Of a stretch of DNA of 64,000 bases, positions 1-9,410 are shown piece after piece. The translations under genes were made by a program, and so were the position numbers. The notes under the pieces are model-generated. The model did not search any database. It was given only the letters and a program-made list of their open reading frames with translations, and had not been told where the DNA came from. The DNA is from Brevundimonas sp. LM2. Lineage in GTDB: Bacteria; Pseudomonadota; Alphaproteobacteria; Caulobacterales; Caulobacteraceae. Each line of letters begins with the position of its first letter. Positions within the stretch are counted from its first letter, which is position 1. Location of the stretch: positions 3,142,501 through 3,206,500 of the forward strand of contig NZ_CP019508.1 in NCBI RefSeq assembly GCF_002002865.1, given 5' to 3'.

Positions 1-15
1 GTTATGACGAAATCA

Positions 16-1116
16 TTAACCCCAGTGCATTTGCACCCGGTGGGCGGCGGCCCAGTGGATCGCGCGGATGGCGTCGATGATCGCCTCGGCCGCGGCCCGC
101 GTGCCCAGCTCCCCGCCCAGATCCGCCGTGGTCGCCCCCGCCGCCAGCACGGCCGCCACGGCCGCCTCGATGGACGACGCCTCGTCCTCGAGATTCAGGC
201 TGTGGCGCAGCATCATCGCGGCCGAGAGGATGGTGCCGACCGGGTTGGCCAGGTCCTGTCCGGCGATATCGGGGGCCGAGCCGTGGATCGGCTCGAACAG
301 GCCGGGGCCCGACTCGCCCAGGGAGGCCGATGGCAGCAGGCCGATCGACCCGCCCAGCACCGAGATCTCGTCCGACAGGATGTCGCCGAACATGTTCTCC
401 GTCAGGATGACGTCATAATCGCGTGGCTTGCGGATCAGATGCATGGCCATGGAGTCGACCAGGGCGTGCTCCAGCTGCACCTGCGGAAACTCCTCGGCAT
501 GGATACGGGTCACGACCTCGCGCCACAGCCGGCTGGTCTCCATCACATTGGCCTTGTCGACCGAGGTGACCTTGCCGCGTCGCTGCAGGGCGGTCTTGAA
601 GGCGGCGCGGGTGATCCGCTCGATCTCGGGTACCGTATAGACGCACAGGTCCGAGGCCATGGTGTCGGTGCGGGTCTTCTCGCCGAAATAGACCCCGCCG
701 GTCAGCTCGCGGAAGACGATCAGGTCGACGCCCTCCACGATCTCCTTCTTCAGCGGCGAGCGGTGCGCCATGACCGGCGACACCTGCAGCGGCCGCAGGT
801 TGGCGAACAGGCCCATGGCCTTGCGGATGCCCAGCAGCCCCTCCTCCGGACGCCGCGCCTGACCATCCCATTTGGGCCCGCCCACCGCGCCCAGCAGGAC
901 GCCGTCTGCCGCCAGACATGCGGCGGTCGTCTCTTGCGGCAGGGGATCGCCGGTGGCGTCTATGGCGGCCCCGCCGATCAGGTGCTCGGCGAAGTCGAAC
1001 TGGTGGCCATAGAAGTCGCCGATGACGCGCAGCACGGCCTGGGCCGCCGCCGTCACCTCGGGCCCGACCCCGTCGCCGGGCAGCAGGACGATCTTGTAGG
1101 TCTGGGTGGCAGTCAT
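16..1116 (-). CDS. leuB: 3-isopropylmalate dehydrogenase
   Basis: Oxidises and decarboxylates 3-isopropylmalate to 2-oxoisocaproate with NAD, the third step specific to leucine synthesis in the cytoplasm. The 366-residue protein has the usual family length. It opens with the LLPGDGVGPEV nucleotide-fold motif, carries GAVGGPKWD, and near residues 230-290 has DSMAMHLIRKP, ILTENMFGDILSDE and EPIHGSAPDIAGQ, the Mg-isocitrate/isopropylmalate-binding signatures. It is the last gene of the ilv-leu operon. Its ATG overlaps the end of leuD by 4 nt, so translation is probably coupled. The TAA stop lies 15 nt from the window edge, so any terminator is outside the window. Confidence 0.97.
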   Translation of the reverse strand: MTATQTYKIVLLPGDGVGPEVTAAAQAVLRVIGDFYGHQFDFAEHLIGGAAIDATGDPLPQETTAACLAADGVLLGAVGGPKWDGQARRPEEGLLGIRKAMGLFANLRPLQVSPVMAHRSPLKKEIVEGVDLIVFRELTGGVYFGEKTRTDTMASDLCVYTVPEIERITRAAFKTALQRRGKVTSVDKANVMETSRLWREVVTRIHAEEFPQVQLEHALVDSMAMHLIRKPRDYDVILTENMFGDILSDEISVLGGSIGLLPSASLGESGPGLFEPIHGSAPDIAGQDLANPVGTILSAAMMLRHSLNLEDEASSIEAAVAAVLAAGATTADLGGELGTRAAAEAIIDAIRAIHWAAAHRVQMHWG

Positions 1117-1706
1117 GCGGTGGGCTCCGGAAAACGGGTACGCTCGTAGGATTCGATGTCAGGCATGTGTTTCTGCAGCCAGCCCAGGGTGTCGACCCCG
1201 TCCAGCAGGCACTGCCGCGCGAAGGGTTCGACGGCGAAGGCGACCGGGGCATGGTTGCCGCGTCGCACCTCGCCGGCCTCCAGGTCGATGGTGACGACCT
1301 GTTCGGGGTTGGCGACCAGATCGTCCCAGGTCGCCTGATCGACGACGACGGGCAGGAAGCCGTTCTTCAGCGCGTTGGAGGTGAAGATGTCGGCGATCGA
1401 GGTCGAGATCACCGCCCGGAAGCCATAGTCGTACAGGGCCCAGGGCGCGTGCTCGCGCGAGGAGCCGCAGCCGAAATTGTCGCCGGCCACCAGGATGCGG
1501 TGCTCGGCCGGATCGATCCGGTTCAGAACGGCCTCCGGCCGGGGCGAGCCGTCGGCCTCATAGCGCCAGTCGTAGAAGGCCTTGCGGCCCAGGCCGGTCG
1601 TCTCCGTCGTGGTCAGGAACCGGGCGGGAATGATCTGGTCGGTGTCGATATTGGCCTGGGTCAGGACCAGGGTGCGGGAGGTCAGGATCTTGAGGGGTTC
1701 AGGCAT
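1113..1706 (-). CDS. leuD: 3-isopropylmalate dehydratase small subunit
   Basis: Small, swivelling-domain subunit of the aconitase-like isomerase that converts 2-isopropylmalate to 3-isopropylmalate together with LeuC. The 197 residues match the usual LeuD length of about 200. Visible motifs are the N-terminal NIDTDQIIPARFL, the central GDNFGCGSSREHAPWAL substrate-recognition loop, and TSIADIFTSNALKNG. It overlaps leuB by 4 nt downstream. Unlike the rest of the operon it does not abut its upstream partner: a 194-nt gap holding a REP-like palindrome separates it from leuC. Confidence 0.97.
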   Translation of the reverse strand: MPEPLKILTSRTLVLTQANIDTDQIIPARFLTTTETTGLGRKAFYDWRYEADGSPRPEAVLNRIDPAEHRILVAGDNFGCGSSREHAPWALYDYGFRAVISTSIADIFTSNALKNGFLPVVVDQATWDDLVANPEQVVTIDLEAGEVRRGNHAPVAFAVEPFARQCLLDGVDTLGWLQKHMPDIESYERTRFPEPTA

Positions 1707-1724
1707 GAGGTTGCCGGGCGAAAG

Positions 1725-1890
1725 CCCTTCCCCTGGAGGGGGAAGGGTTGGGATGGGGTGGAGGCACCACGATGCCGGTTCTCGCGTTCACCCGGTCTGG
1801 TCCGGTTTTGAAGGGAGACCGGGTGTCGAAGCCTTCCTTTGACGGCGCGCCTCCACCCCATCCCCGGCCCTTCCCCCTCCAGGGGACGGG
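1725..1890. repeat. REP-like composite palindrome (type Y) inside the leu operon
   Basis: Two units of about 42 nt (1725-1766 and 1849-1890) form a near-perfect inverted repeat. Each contains a C-rich/G-rich hairpin around CCCTGGAGGGG followed by a GGGATGGGGTGGAGGC-type tail. A 10-bp inverted repeat, CACCCGGTCT/AGACCGGGTG (1789-1798, 1816-1825), is nested in the centre. A second element of the same design lies at 27951-28100. The element fills the leuC-leuD gap, so it is probably transcribed with the operon and could fold into a long hairpin in the mRNA. No coding capacity was recognised. Confidence 0.85.
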
Positions 1891-1900
1891 AGCAGAATCG

Positions 1901-3325
1901 TTACGCATCGACCGTCTCCCCCAGATAGACTCGCGGATCGGTCAGCACCCCGGCGATGGCCGAGGCCGCCGCCGTGGCCGGGCTGGCCAGGATGGTGCGG
2001 GCGCCCTTGCCCTGACGGCCCTCGAAATTGCGGTTGGAGGTCGAGACGGCCAGCTGCCCGGGCGCGACCACGTCGCCGTTCATGGCGATGCACATTGAAC
2101 AGCCCGGGATGCGCCATTCGGCCCCGGCCTCGAGGAAGACGGTGTGCAGCCCCTCGGCCTCGGCGTCACGGCGCACGGCCTCGGAACCCGGCACCACCAG
2201 CATGCGGACGCCGGGCTTGACCCTGCGGCCCCGGATCACGTCCGCCGCCGCGCGCAGATCCGGCAGGCGGCCGTTGGTGCAGGAGCCGATGAAGACCACA
2301 TCGACCGGCTGGGTCGTCGTCGTCTGGCCGGCCTCGAACCCCATATAGGCGATGGCCTTGCGGTCGCTGTCGGAGCGCGGCTCGGGCACGCGGGACCCGA
2401 TCGGGGCCCCGGCGTCGGGCGTGGTGCCCCAGGTGGCCATGGGCCGGATCGCCGAACCGTCCAGCGCGATCTCCTGATCGAACACCGCGCCCGGATCGCT
2501 GGCCAGGGCCAGCCAGCCGGCGGCGGCGGCCTCCCAGGCCTGGCCCTGCGGCGCGTGACGGCGGCCGCGCAACCAGTCGAGCGTCTTCTGGTCCGGGGCG
2601 ATCATGCCCGCCCGCGCGCCCGCCTCGATCGACATGTTGCAGAGCGTCATCCGCCCTTCCATGTCGAGATCGCGCACCACCTGGCCGGCGTATTCGATGA
2701 CGAAGCCGGTGCCGCCGCCGAAGCCCAGGGCGGCGATCACGGCCAGGGCCACGTCCTTGCCGGAGACCCCGGGCCGCAGCGTTCCGTCGATGGTCACCCG
2801 CAGGGTCTGGGACTTGCGCTGCAGCAGGCACTGGGTCGCCAGCACGTGGCCGACCTCGGAGGTGCCGATGCCGAAGGCCAGGGCGCCGAAGGCGCCGTGG
2901 GTCGCCGTATGGCTGTCGCCGCAGACCACGGTCATGCCGGGCTGGGTCAGGCCCAGTTCGGGACCCATGACATGGACCACGCCCCGGTCGCCGGAGCCCC
3001 AGCCGGCCAGTTCGATGCCGTGGCGGGCGCAGTTCTGTTCCAGCCGGTGCACCTGGGCCTCGGCCTCGGCGGTGACATAGGGGCGATGCCCGTCCGGCCC
3101 GGCCGGCAGGGTCGGGGTCGAATGGTCCAGGGTGGCGAAGGTGCGGTCGGGCCGGCGCACTTTCAGCCCCCTCGCCTCGATCTCGGTGAAGGCCTGGGGG
3201 CTGGTGACCTCATGGACCAGATGCAGGTCGATATAGAGGACGCCCGGCGTCTCGGCCGTCTCCGCCACCACGACGTGGCGGTCCCAGACCTTGTCGAACA
3301 GGGTGCGGGGCTCAGGCTGCGGCAT
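1901..3325 (-). CDS. leuC: 3-isopropylmalate dehydratase large subunit
   Basis: Catalytic 4Fe-4S subunit of isopropylmalate isomerase, partner of LeuD. At 474 residues it has the standard bacterial LeuC length. Aconitase-family signatures include [25 protein letters not shown] near residue 130, the cluster-ligand motif FIGSCTNGR, and the paired cysteines in PGCSMC near residue 410. The end of leuA overlaps its start by 14 nt. The downstream gap to leuD contains a repeat element. Confidence 0.97.
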   Translation of the reverse strand: MPQPEPRTLFDKVWDRHVVVAETAETPGVLYIDLHLVHEVTSPQAFTEIEARGLKVRRPDRTFATLDHSTPTLPAGPDGHRPYVTAEAEAQVHRLEQNCARHGIELAGWGSGDRGVVHVMGPELGLTQPGMTVVCGDSHTATHGAFGALAFGIGTSEVGHVLATQCLLQRKSQTLRVTIDGTLRPGVSGKDVALAVIAALGFGGGTGFVIEYAGQVVRDLDMEGRMTLCNMSIEAGARAGMIAPDQKTLDWLRGRRHAPQGQAWEAAAAGWLALASDPGAVFDQEIALDGSAIRPMATWGTTPDAGAPIGSRVPEPRSDSDRKAIAYMGFEAGQTTTTQPVDVVFIGSCTNGRLPDLRAAADVIRGRRVKPGVRMLVVPGSEAVRRDAEAEGLHTVFLEAGAEWRIPGCSMCIAMNGDVVAPGQLAVSTSNRNFEGRQGKGARTILASPATAAASAIAGVLTDPRVYLGETVDA

Positions 3326-4532
3326 GCGCCGCCTCTCGCTGCGTCGCCACGCAGATGGCCACCAGCTCCTTGTCGTCGATCTCGCCGATGTCGTCCGCCC
3401 GCGTCTTGAAGGCGGCGAAGGCGGCGGTCAGGTGGTCGCCGACCAGGGGATAGCCCAGCACCTCGGCCCGCTTGGCCACGGCCGTCCGGCCCGAATGCTT
3501 GCCCAGGACGAAGAAGCTGCCGGCGAACCCGACGTCCTCGGGCCGCATGATCTCATAGGTGCGGGCGTCGGCGTACATGCCGTGCTGGTGGATGCCGGCC
3601 TCGTGGGCGAAGGCGTTTATGCCGACGATGGCCTTGTTGCGCACGATGGGCGAGTGGGTGATCTCGCTCAGCAGCCGGCTGGTCTCGACCAGTTTGGTGG
3701 CGTCGACGCCGGTGGTCACGCCATAGCGTTCGGCCCGGGTGCGCAGGGCCATGACCACCTCTTCCAGGGCGGCGTTGCCCGCCCGTTCGCCGATGCCGTT
3801 GATGGTCGATTCCACCTGCCGCACCCCGGCCTCGATGGCCGACAGGCTGTTGGCGACGGCCAGCCCCAGGTCGTTGTGGCAGTGGGCCGAGAAGACGACG
3901 TGGGGAAACCGCGGCCGGATCCGGGCGATCAGGAACCGGTACAGGCTGGCGATCTCGTCCGGCGTCGCATAGCCGACCGTGTCCGGCACGTTCAGGGTCG
4001 AGGCCCCGGCCCCGGCCGTCGCTTCCAGCACCTCGGCCAGGAATTCCGGCTCGGTGCGGATAGCGTCCTCGGCCGAGAACTCGACGTCGTGGAAATGGGT
4101 CCGGGCGTATTCGACGGCGCGGACCGCCTGGGCCAGGACCTGGTCCGGGGTCATCCGCAGCTTGGCCGAGCGGTGGATCGGGCTGGTGCCGATGAAGACA
4201 TGGCAGCGCCGGCGCTTCGTCCCCCGCAGGGCCCGGTAGGAGGCGTCGATGTCGGCCTCGTTAGCCCGCGACAGGGAGCAGAAGACCGGCCCCGAGTCGT
4301 CCTCGGCCATCTCGCCCACCACGGCGCGGATACAGTCCTCGTCGCCCGGAGAGGCGGCGGCGAAGCCCGCCTCCATCACGTCGACGCCCAAAGCCTTCAG
4401 CTGGCGGCCCATGCGGACCTTGTCCTCGGGCGACATGGAGAAGCCCGGGGCCTGTTCGCCGTCGCGCATGGTGGTGTCGAAGACGACGACCCGGTTGGGG
4501 TCTCCTACGCCATCGGATACGGAGCCGCTCAT
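3312..4532 (-). CDS. leuA: 2-isopropylmalate synthase, short form without regulatory domain
   Basis: Condenses acetyl-CoA with 2-oxoisovalerate, the first committed step of leucine synthesis. The ATG at 4532 is chosen because it overlaps the TGA of the ACT gene by 4 nt and places the [15 protein letters not shown] motif near residue 16. The frame stays open further upstream, but that part reads through the ACT gene in another frame and is not protein-like. The protein has the HMGL-type TIM barrel ([28 protein letters not shown]) and the linker motif [15 protein letters not shown]. It ends after 406 residues at VAICVATQ, where typical LeuA (about 510-560 residues) continues into the leucine-binding dimerisation domain. 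leuC starts at this point, so the short form is not caused by a local frameshift. A related acyl-transferase such as homocitrate synthase is less likely given the operon. Confidence 0.93.
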   Translation of the reverse strand: MSGSVSDGVGDPNRVVVFDTTMRDGEQAPGFSMSPEDKVRMGRQLKALGVDVMEAGFAAASPGDEDCIRAVVGEMAEDDSGPVFCSLSRANEADIDASYRALRGTKRRRCHVFIGTSPIHRSAKLRMTPDQVLAQAVRAVEYARTHFHDVEFSAEDAIRTEPEFLAEVLEATAGAGASTLNVPDTVGYATPDEIASLYRFLIARIRPRFPHVVFSAHCHNDLGLAVANSLSAIEAGVRQVESTINGIGERAGNAALEEVVMALRTRAERYGVTTGVDATKLVETSRLLSEITHSPIVRNKAIVGINAFAHEAGIHQHGMYADARTYEIMRPEDVGFAGSFFVLGKHSGRTAVAKRAEVLGYPLVGDHLTAAFAAFKTRADDIGEIDDKELVAICVATQREAAHAAA

Positions 4533-4795
4533 GCCGCCACCCCGCTCTGGTAGCCGTAGGTCGCGGCAGAGAAGCCGACCCGGGTCGTGCCGACCAGCTT
4601 GTCGATCTGGCGGCCCAGGTTTTCGGTGCAGCGGCCGGCGTCGCGCCCGCGGACCTGCAGCTGGACACGGCGCATCGCCCCCTCGTCCGACAGGCTCATG
4701 GCGTCGATGTGAAAACCGCGGCGCTCCACGAGACCGATCAGGCGCTGAAGCGAGCCGTCGGCCCGGTCGATCTGGATCTGGATGGTCTCGGTCAT
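4529..4795 (-). CDS. ilvM: ACT-domain acetolactate synthase small subunit, IlvM-like
   Basis: Small single-ACT-domain protein of 88 residues, close to the size of E. coli IlvM and much shorter than the usual two-domain IlvN of about 165 residues. It begins MTETIQIQIDRADGSLQRLIGLVERRGF, the beta-alpha-beta start of an ACT fold, followed by VQLQVRG and LGRQIDKLVG. It overlaps the synthase catalytic gene upstream and leuA downstream by 4 nt each (ATGA), strong evidence for co-translation. Its likely role is to activate and stabilise the large subunit. Whether it also confers valine sensitivity cannot be told from sequence. Confidence 0.85.
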   Translation of the reverse strand: MTETIQIQIDRADGSLQRLIGLVERRGFHIDAMSLSDEGAMRRVQLQVRGRDAGRCTENLGRQIDKLVGTTRVGFSAATYGYQSGVAA

Positions 4796-6522
4796 GCCAT
4801 GTCTCCTTCGTCAAAGCGCGTGTCGTGCATCATCTCGCCGTTGGACTTGCCCGGGGGCACCAGCGGCCAGACGTTTTCCTTGGGGTCGATCAGGACGTGC
4901 ATCAGGCAGGGCCCCGGGGCCGCCAGCAGGCGGGCGATGCCGTCGGTGACCTGGTCGCGTCGGTCGATCCTGAAGGCCTCGATGCCGAAGGCCTGGGCCA
5001 CGGCGACGAAGTCGGGATTGTCGGACAGATCGACCTCGGAATAGTTCTCGGCGAAGAACAGCTCCTGCCACTGGCGCACCAGGCCCAGGCTGGAGTTGTC
5101 CAGCAGCACGATCTTCAGCGCCACGCCGTAGCGGCGCAGGGTCGCCAGCTCCTGGATGTTCATCATGAAACTGCCGTCGCCCGACACGGTGACGACGTGG
5201 GCCGCGGGGCTGGCCATCTTGGCCCCCAGGCCGGCGGGCAGGCCGTAGCCCATGGCCCCCAGACCACCCGAGGTCAGGTGGGCCTCGGGCCGCGAGAATT
5301 CGCAGTGCTGCGCCACCCACATCTGGTGCTGGCCGACGTCGCAGGCGGCCACGAACCCGTCGCCGGCGGTCCGGGACAGTTCGTTCAGCAGAGCCGGCGC
5401 ATAGACCCCCTCGCCCGGGGCGTCATAGCGGAAGGCGTTGCGGCGGGCGTTGTCGGTGCAGCGGCCGGCCCAGGCCTCGATGGCCAGGGGACGGGCGGCG
5501 ACGCGCTGGGTCAGGGCCTCGATCCCGGCCTTCAGGTCGCCGACGACCGGCACATGGACGGCCCGCAGCTTGTTGATTTCGGCCGGGTCGATGTCGAAAT
5601 GGACGACCTTCGCATGGGGCGCGAACTCGTTCAGCTTGCCGGTCGCGCGGTCGTCGAACCGGGCCCCGAAGACGATCAGCAGGTCGCTCTCCTGCACCGC
5701 CTCATTGGCCGCGCGGGTGCCGTGCATGCCCAGCATGCCCAGGAAGCCGGGGGCATCGGTGCGGATCGAACCCAGGGCGTTCAGGGTCGAGACGGTCGGG
5801 ATGCCGGTGCGCTCGGCGAAGGCGCGCAGGGCTTCGACGGCCCCGGCGATTTTCACCCCGCCGCCGATGTAGATCAGCGGCCGTTCGGCGGCGCGGATCA
5901 GGGTCTCCGCCTCGGCGATCGCGGCGTGATCCAGCGGCGCGACCGCGTTCGGATAATGGAAACCGAAGTCGTCCGAAGTCATCCCAACCTGAACATCTTT
6001 CGGCAGATCGACCAGCACCGGCCCCGGCCGGCCGGAGCGGGCGACGTGGAAGGCCTCCTCGATCACGGCGGGGACGTCGGCCGGATCGCGCACGACCCAG
6101 CTGTGCTTCACCAGCGGCAGGGTGACGCCCAGGATGTCGATCTCCTGGAAGGCGTCGGTCCCCATCAGATGGGTGGCGACATTGCCGGTGATGCAGACCA
6201 TCGGCACCGAATCCATCATGGCGTTGGCGATGCCGGTGATCAGATTGGTCGCGCCCGGGCCTGAGGTCGCCATACAGACCCCGACCTTGCCGGTGGACCG
6301 GGCATAGGCGTCGGCGGCGAAGGCCGCGCCCTGTTCGTGCCGGACCAGGATATGCTTCAGGCCCGACCCGGTCAGGGCGTCATAGACGGGCATGATCGCC
6401 CCGCCCGGATAGCCGAACACCACCTCGACGCCCAGCCGCTCCAGGGTCGAGACGAGCAGCCGCGCGCCGCTCTGGGGCGGGTGGGCGGCTTTGGCGCTGA
6501 TGGCGGTGGCGACGGCGGTCAT
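4792..6522 (-). CDS. ilvB: acetolactate synthase large (catalytic) subunit
   Basis: Thiamine-diphosphate enzyme that makes acetolactate or acetohydroxybutyrate from pyruvate and 2-oxobutyrate, the first shared step of valine and isoleucine synthesis. The 576 residues carry the N-terminal pyrimidine-binding region (FGYPGGAIMPVYDAL, VRHEQGAAFAADAYAR with the catalytic Glu), a central FAD/DHS domain, and the TPP motif GDGSFMMNIQELAT ending in the NNSLG-like DNSSLGLV. Its partner is a single-ACT IlvM-like protein, so the enzyme resembles AHAS II (IlvG) in architecture and could equally be named ilvG. The gap to ilvC upstream is 36 nt. Confidence 0.95.
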   Translation of the reverse strand: MTAVATAISAKAAHPPQSGARLLVSTLERLGVEVVFGYPGGAIMPVYDALTGSGLKHILVRHEQGAAFAADAYARSTGKVGVCMATSGPGATNLITGIANAMMDSVPMVCITGNVATHLMGTDAFQEIDILGVTLPLVKHSWVVRDPADVPAVIEEAFHVARSGRPGPVLVDLPKDVQVGMTSDDFGFHYPNAVAPLDHAAIAEAETLIRAAERPLIYIGGGVKIAGAVEALRAFAERTGIPTVSTLNALGSIRTDAPGFLGMLGMHGTRAANEAVQESDLLIVFGARFDDRATGKLNEFAPHAKVVHFDIDPAEINKLRAVHVPVVGDLKAGIEALTQRVAARPLAIEAWAGRCTDNARRNAFRYDAPGEGVYAPALLNELSRTAGDGFVAACDVGQHQMWVAQHCEFSRPEAHLTSGGLGAMGYGLPAGLGAKMASPAAHVVTVSGDGSFMMNIQELATLRRYGVALKIVLLDNSSLGLVRQWQELFFAENYSEVDLSDNPDFVAVAQAFGIEAFRIDRRDQVTDGIARLLAAPGPCLMHVLIDPKENVWPLVPPGKSNGEMMHDTRFDEGDMA

Positions 6523-6558
6523 GATCGGTCTGGGACTGACTGGGTTGGGGTTTCGGGA

Positions 6559-7569
6559 TCAGGCGGCTTCGGCGGTCTTGGGGGCGTGCAGCCAGGCCAT
6601 CCGCTCGCGCAGACCGGCCCCGACCGACTCGATCAGATGCTCGCCGTCGGCCTTGACCAGGGCGTCGTAGGCGCCCTTGCCGGCCTCGTTCTCGGCGATC
6701 CATTCGCGGGCGAAGGTGCCGTCCTGGATCTCGGTCAGGATGTCCTTCATCCGGGCGCGGGTCTCGGCGTTGATCACGCGCGGACCGCTGACGACCGAGC
6801 CCCATTTGGCGGTCTCGGAGATGAACTCGTTCATCTTGGTGATGCCGCCCTCGTAGAACAGGTCGACGATCAGCTTCAGCTCGTGCAGGCATTCGAAATA
6901 GGCGATCTCGGGCTGGTAGCCGGCCTCGACCAAGGTGGTGAACCCGCCCATGACCAGCTCCTTGGCGCCGCCGCACAGGACCGCCTGCTCGCCGAACAGG
7001 TCGGTCTCGGTCTCTTCCTTGAAACTGGTTTCCAGCAGGCCGCCGGTCGCGCCGCCGATGCCCTTGGCATAGCCCATGGCCCGGTCTCGGGCCTTGCCGG
7101 TGGCGTCCTGCTCGACCGCGAAAAGGGCGGGGACCCCGCGTCCGCGCGCATATTCGCGCCGGACCAGATCGCCCGGCCCCTTGGGCGCGACCAAGATGAC
7201 GTCCATGTCCTTCCGCGGCGTGACGCGGCCGTACAGGATCGAGAAGCCGTGGGCGAACAGGAGGGCCGACCCCTTCTTGGCGTTGGGCTCGATCACGTCC
7301 TTGTAGATCTGGGCCTGGGCCATGTCGGGCGTCAGGATGGCGATGATGTCCGCCCCCTTGACCGCCTCGGCCGGCTCCGCCGTGGCGACGCCGTCGGCGG
7401 TGGCGTTCTTCCAGCCCTTGCCGCCGTGGCGGACGCCCGCGATCACGTCGTGGCCGCTGTCCTTCAGGTTCTGGGCATGGGCCCGACCCTGGGAGCCATA
7501 GCCGATGATGGCGATGCGGTGGCCCGCGATGACGCCGGGGCGGATGTCGTCGTTGGTGTAGATTTCCAT
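6559..7569 (-). CDS. ilvC: ketol-acid reductoisomerase (class I, NADP-dependent)
   Basis: Isomerises and reduces acetolactate to 2,3-dihydroxyisovalerate, the second common step of valine and isoleucine synthesis. The 336 residues fit class I KARI. The Rossmann motif [17 protein letters not shown] lies near residue 20. The C-terminal knotted domain carries [22 protein letters not shown], with the Asp/Glu metal ligands, and [19 protein letters not shown]. The ATG has a plausible AGGAAGC ribosome-binding site and lies 3 nt after the ilvD stop codon. Confidence 0.97.
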   Translation of the reverse strand: MEIYTNDDIRPGVIAGHRIAIIGYGSQGRAHAQNLKDSGHDVIAGVRHGGKGWKNATADGVATAEPAEAVKGADIIAILTPDMAQAQIYKDVIEPNAKKGSALLFAHGFSILYGRVTPRKDMDVILVAPKGPGDLVRREYARGRGVPALFAVEQDATGKARDRAMGYAKGIGGATGGLLETSFKEETETDLFGEQAVLCGGAKELVMGGFTTLVEAGYQPEIAYFECLHELKLIVDLFYEGGITKMNEFISETAKWGSVVSGPRVINAETRARMKDILTEIQDGTFAREWIAENEAGKGAYDALVKADGEHLIESVGAGLRERMAWLHAPKTAEAA

Positions 7570-7572
7570 GGC

Positions 7573-9312
7573 CTAGGCTTCCTGCGTCTGACGGGTTTCC
7601 GCACGGATCTGAGCCGGCGGCGGGTTGGGAATGGTGACGGCCCCCTGCGCGGCCGAGGCCACGCTGGCGCGGTATTTGGCGAAGACGCCGGTCGCGGGGT
7701 TCAGCGGCGGGGCGACATGGCCGGTGCGGCGCGCGGCCAGGTCGGCGGCAACGTCGATCCGGCGCGCGGTCACATCGATGGTGATGCGGTCGCCATCGCG
7801 GATCAGGGCGATGGGCCCGCCCGCCGCGGCTTCCGGCGAGACGTGGCCGGCGACGAAGCCGTAGCTGGCCCCCGAGAACCGGCCGTCGGTGATCAGGGCG
7901 ACGTCGTGGATGCCCCGGCCCTTCAAAGCGGCGGTGACCTGCAACATCTCGCGCATGCCGGGGCCGCCCTTGGGACCCTCGTAGCGGATGACGATGACGT
8001 CGCCCTCGCCGATCGATCCGTCCTGGACGGCGTGGAAGGCGTCTTCCTCGCTGTCGAACACGCAGGCCGGACCCTCGAACCGGTCGACCTTGTGGCCGGT
8101 CAGTTTGATGACCGCGCCCTCGGGGGCGATATCGCCATAGATGACGGCATAGGAGCCGCGCGGGCTGATCGGGGCGGCGATCGTGGTCACCACCTGCTGG
8201 CCGGGGGCCTCTTCTGCCTCGGCGGCCTCGGCGAACAGGCTGCGGCCGCTGACGGTCGGGGCGTTGACGATCTTGCCCGCCTCGGCCAGCCGCTGGGTCA
8301 CCAGACGGGTGCCGCCCGCCGCATACAGATGGCTGGCCAGGAAGCGGCCGCCGGGCTTCAGGTCGCAGATGACCGGCGTGGTCTCGCAGGCCGTGTTGCA
8401 GTCCTCGACGCCGAACTCGACGCCCGCCTCGATGGCGATGGCGGCCAGGTGCAGCACCGCATTGGTCGAACCGCCCGAGGCGGATACGGCGGCGGCGGCG
8501 TTCTTCAGGCTGGCCCGCGTGATGTATTTGCGGGCCGTGTCGCCGGCGAAGACCCGTTCGACGATCAGTTCGCCGCAGCGATGGCCCTGGGCCCCCTTGG
8601 CCGGATCGACCGCGGGGACGTCGTTGGCGCCCATCGGCGACAGACCCATGACCGACAGGGCCATGGCCATGGTGTTGGCGGTGAACTGTCCGCCGCAGGC
8701 CCCGGCACCCGGGCAGGCGGCGGCCTCGACCGCCTTCAGCCCCGCGTCGTCCAGAGTGCCCGCGCCGTGGGCTCCGATGGCCTCGAACACGTCCTGGATC
8801 GAGATCTCACGGCCGCCGACCACGCCCGGCAGGATGGTGCCGCCGTAATAGACCAGACCCGGGATATCCATCCGCGCCAGGGCCATGGCGGCGGCCGGGA
8901 TGGTCTTGTCGCAGCCGACGATGCAGACGACCCCGTCCATCTGATGTCCCTGGACCGCCAGCTCGATCGAGTCGGCCACGACCTCGCGCGAGATCAGAGA
9001 GGCCTTCATGCCCGGCGTGCCCATGGAGATGCCGTCGGTGACGACGATAGTGTTGAAGTCGATCGGGAAGCCGCCCGCCGCGACGATCCCGGCGCGGACG
9101 TCCCTGGCCAGGCGGTCCAGGTGCATGTTGCACGGCGTGACGGACGACCAGGTGTTGACCACCGCGATCATCGGCTTGTCGAAGTCGGTGTCGTCCATGC
9201 CGGCGGCCCGCAGATAGCTGCGGGCCGCGGCGCGGTTGGCTCCGGCGGTCACGACCGCGCTTCTTCGCCGGGGCGAAGGAGACGTGTCCTGAGAGGTGGA
9301 ATCTTGCGTCAT
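7573..9312 (-). CDS. ilvD: dihydroxy-acid dehydratase
   Basis: Iron-sulfur dehydratase producing the 2-oxo acid precursors of valine and isoleucine. The ATG at 9312 gives 579 residues (family about 560-620). The open frame continues upstream but runs through the attenuator, so the longer start is rejected. Fe-S/Mg signatures are NTWSSVTPCNMHL, VGCDKTIPAAAMALARMD and CPGAGACGGQFTANTMAMALSVMGLSPMG. It is the first structural gene of the operon and begins about 40 nt after a leader-peptide attenuator (9354-9560), so it and everything downstream are probably controlled by it. Confidence 0.96.
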   Translation of the reverse strand: MTQDSTSQDTSPSPRRRSAVVTAGANRAAARSYLRAAGMDDTDFDKPMIAVVNTWSSVTPCNMHLDRLARDVRAGIVAAGGFPIDFNTIVVTDGISMGTPGMKASLISREVVADSIELAVQGHQMDGVVCIVGCDKTIPAAAMALARMDIPGLVYYGGTILPGVVGGREISIQDVFEAIGAHGAGTLDDAGLKAVEAAACPGAGACGGQFTANTMAMALSVMGLSPMGANDVPAVDPAKGAQGHRCGELIVERVFAGDTARKYITRASLKNAAAAVSASGGSTNAVLHLAAIAIEAGVEFGVEDCNTACETTPVICDLKPGGRFLASHLYAAGGTRLVTQRLAEAGKIVNAPTVSGRSLFAEAAEAEEAPGQQVVTTIAAPISPRGSYAVIYGDIAPEGAVIKLTGHKVDRFEGPACVFDSEEDAFHAVQDGSIGEGDVIVIRYEGPKGGPGMREMLQVTAALKGRGIHDVALITDGRFSGASYGFVAGHVSPEAAAGGPIALIRDGDRITIDVTARRIDVAADLAARRTGHVAPPLNPATGVFAKYRASVASAAQGAVTIPNPPPAQIRAETRQTQEA

Positions 9313-9353
9313 GGTCTTCAGGCGTTCCGGTAGGGGGTCTCGGATCGGCGCAA

Positions 9354-9383
9354 CAAAAAACCCGCTTCCTGTCGGGAGCGGGT
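9354..9383 (-). terminator. intrinsic terminator of the ilv-leu attenuator
   Basis: On the minus strand a 7-bp stem ACCCGCT/AGCGGGT (9377-9383 pairing with 9360-9366) with a 10-nt loop is followed by six T residues (9355-9360). It lies between the leader-peptide stop (9411) and the ilvD start (9312). The 7-nt GGAGCGG inside the leader reading frame (9431-9437) is fully complementary to CCGCTCC spanning the terminator's 5' arm (9375-9381). That pairing would serve as an antiterminator. The attenuation mechanism is inferred from this arrangement. Confidence 0.82.
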
Positions 9384-9410
9384 GTCTGCGAGCGATCCTG
9401 ATGTTGGGGT

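Noticed and set aside
4533..4814. N-terminal extension of leuA to an upstream start at 4814.
   Set aside because: It reads through the ACT gene in another frame, gives Arg/Pro-rich nonsense, and the ATG at 4532 forms a standard ATGA overlap.
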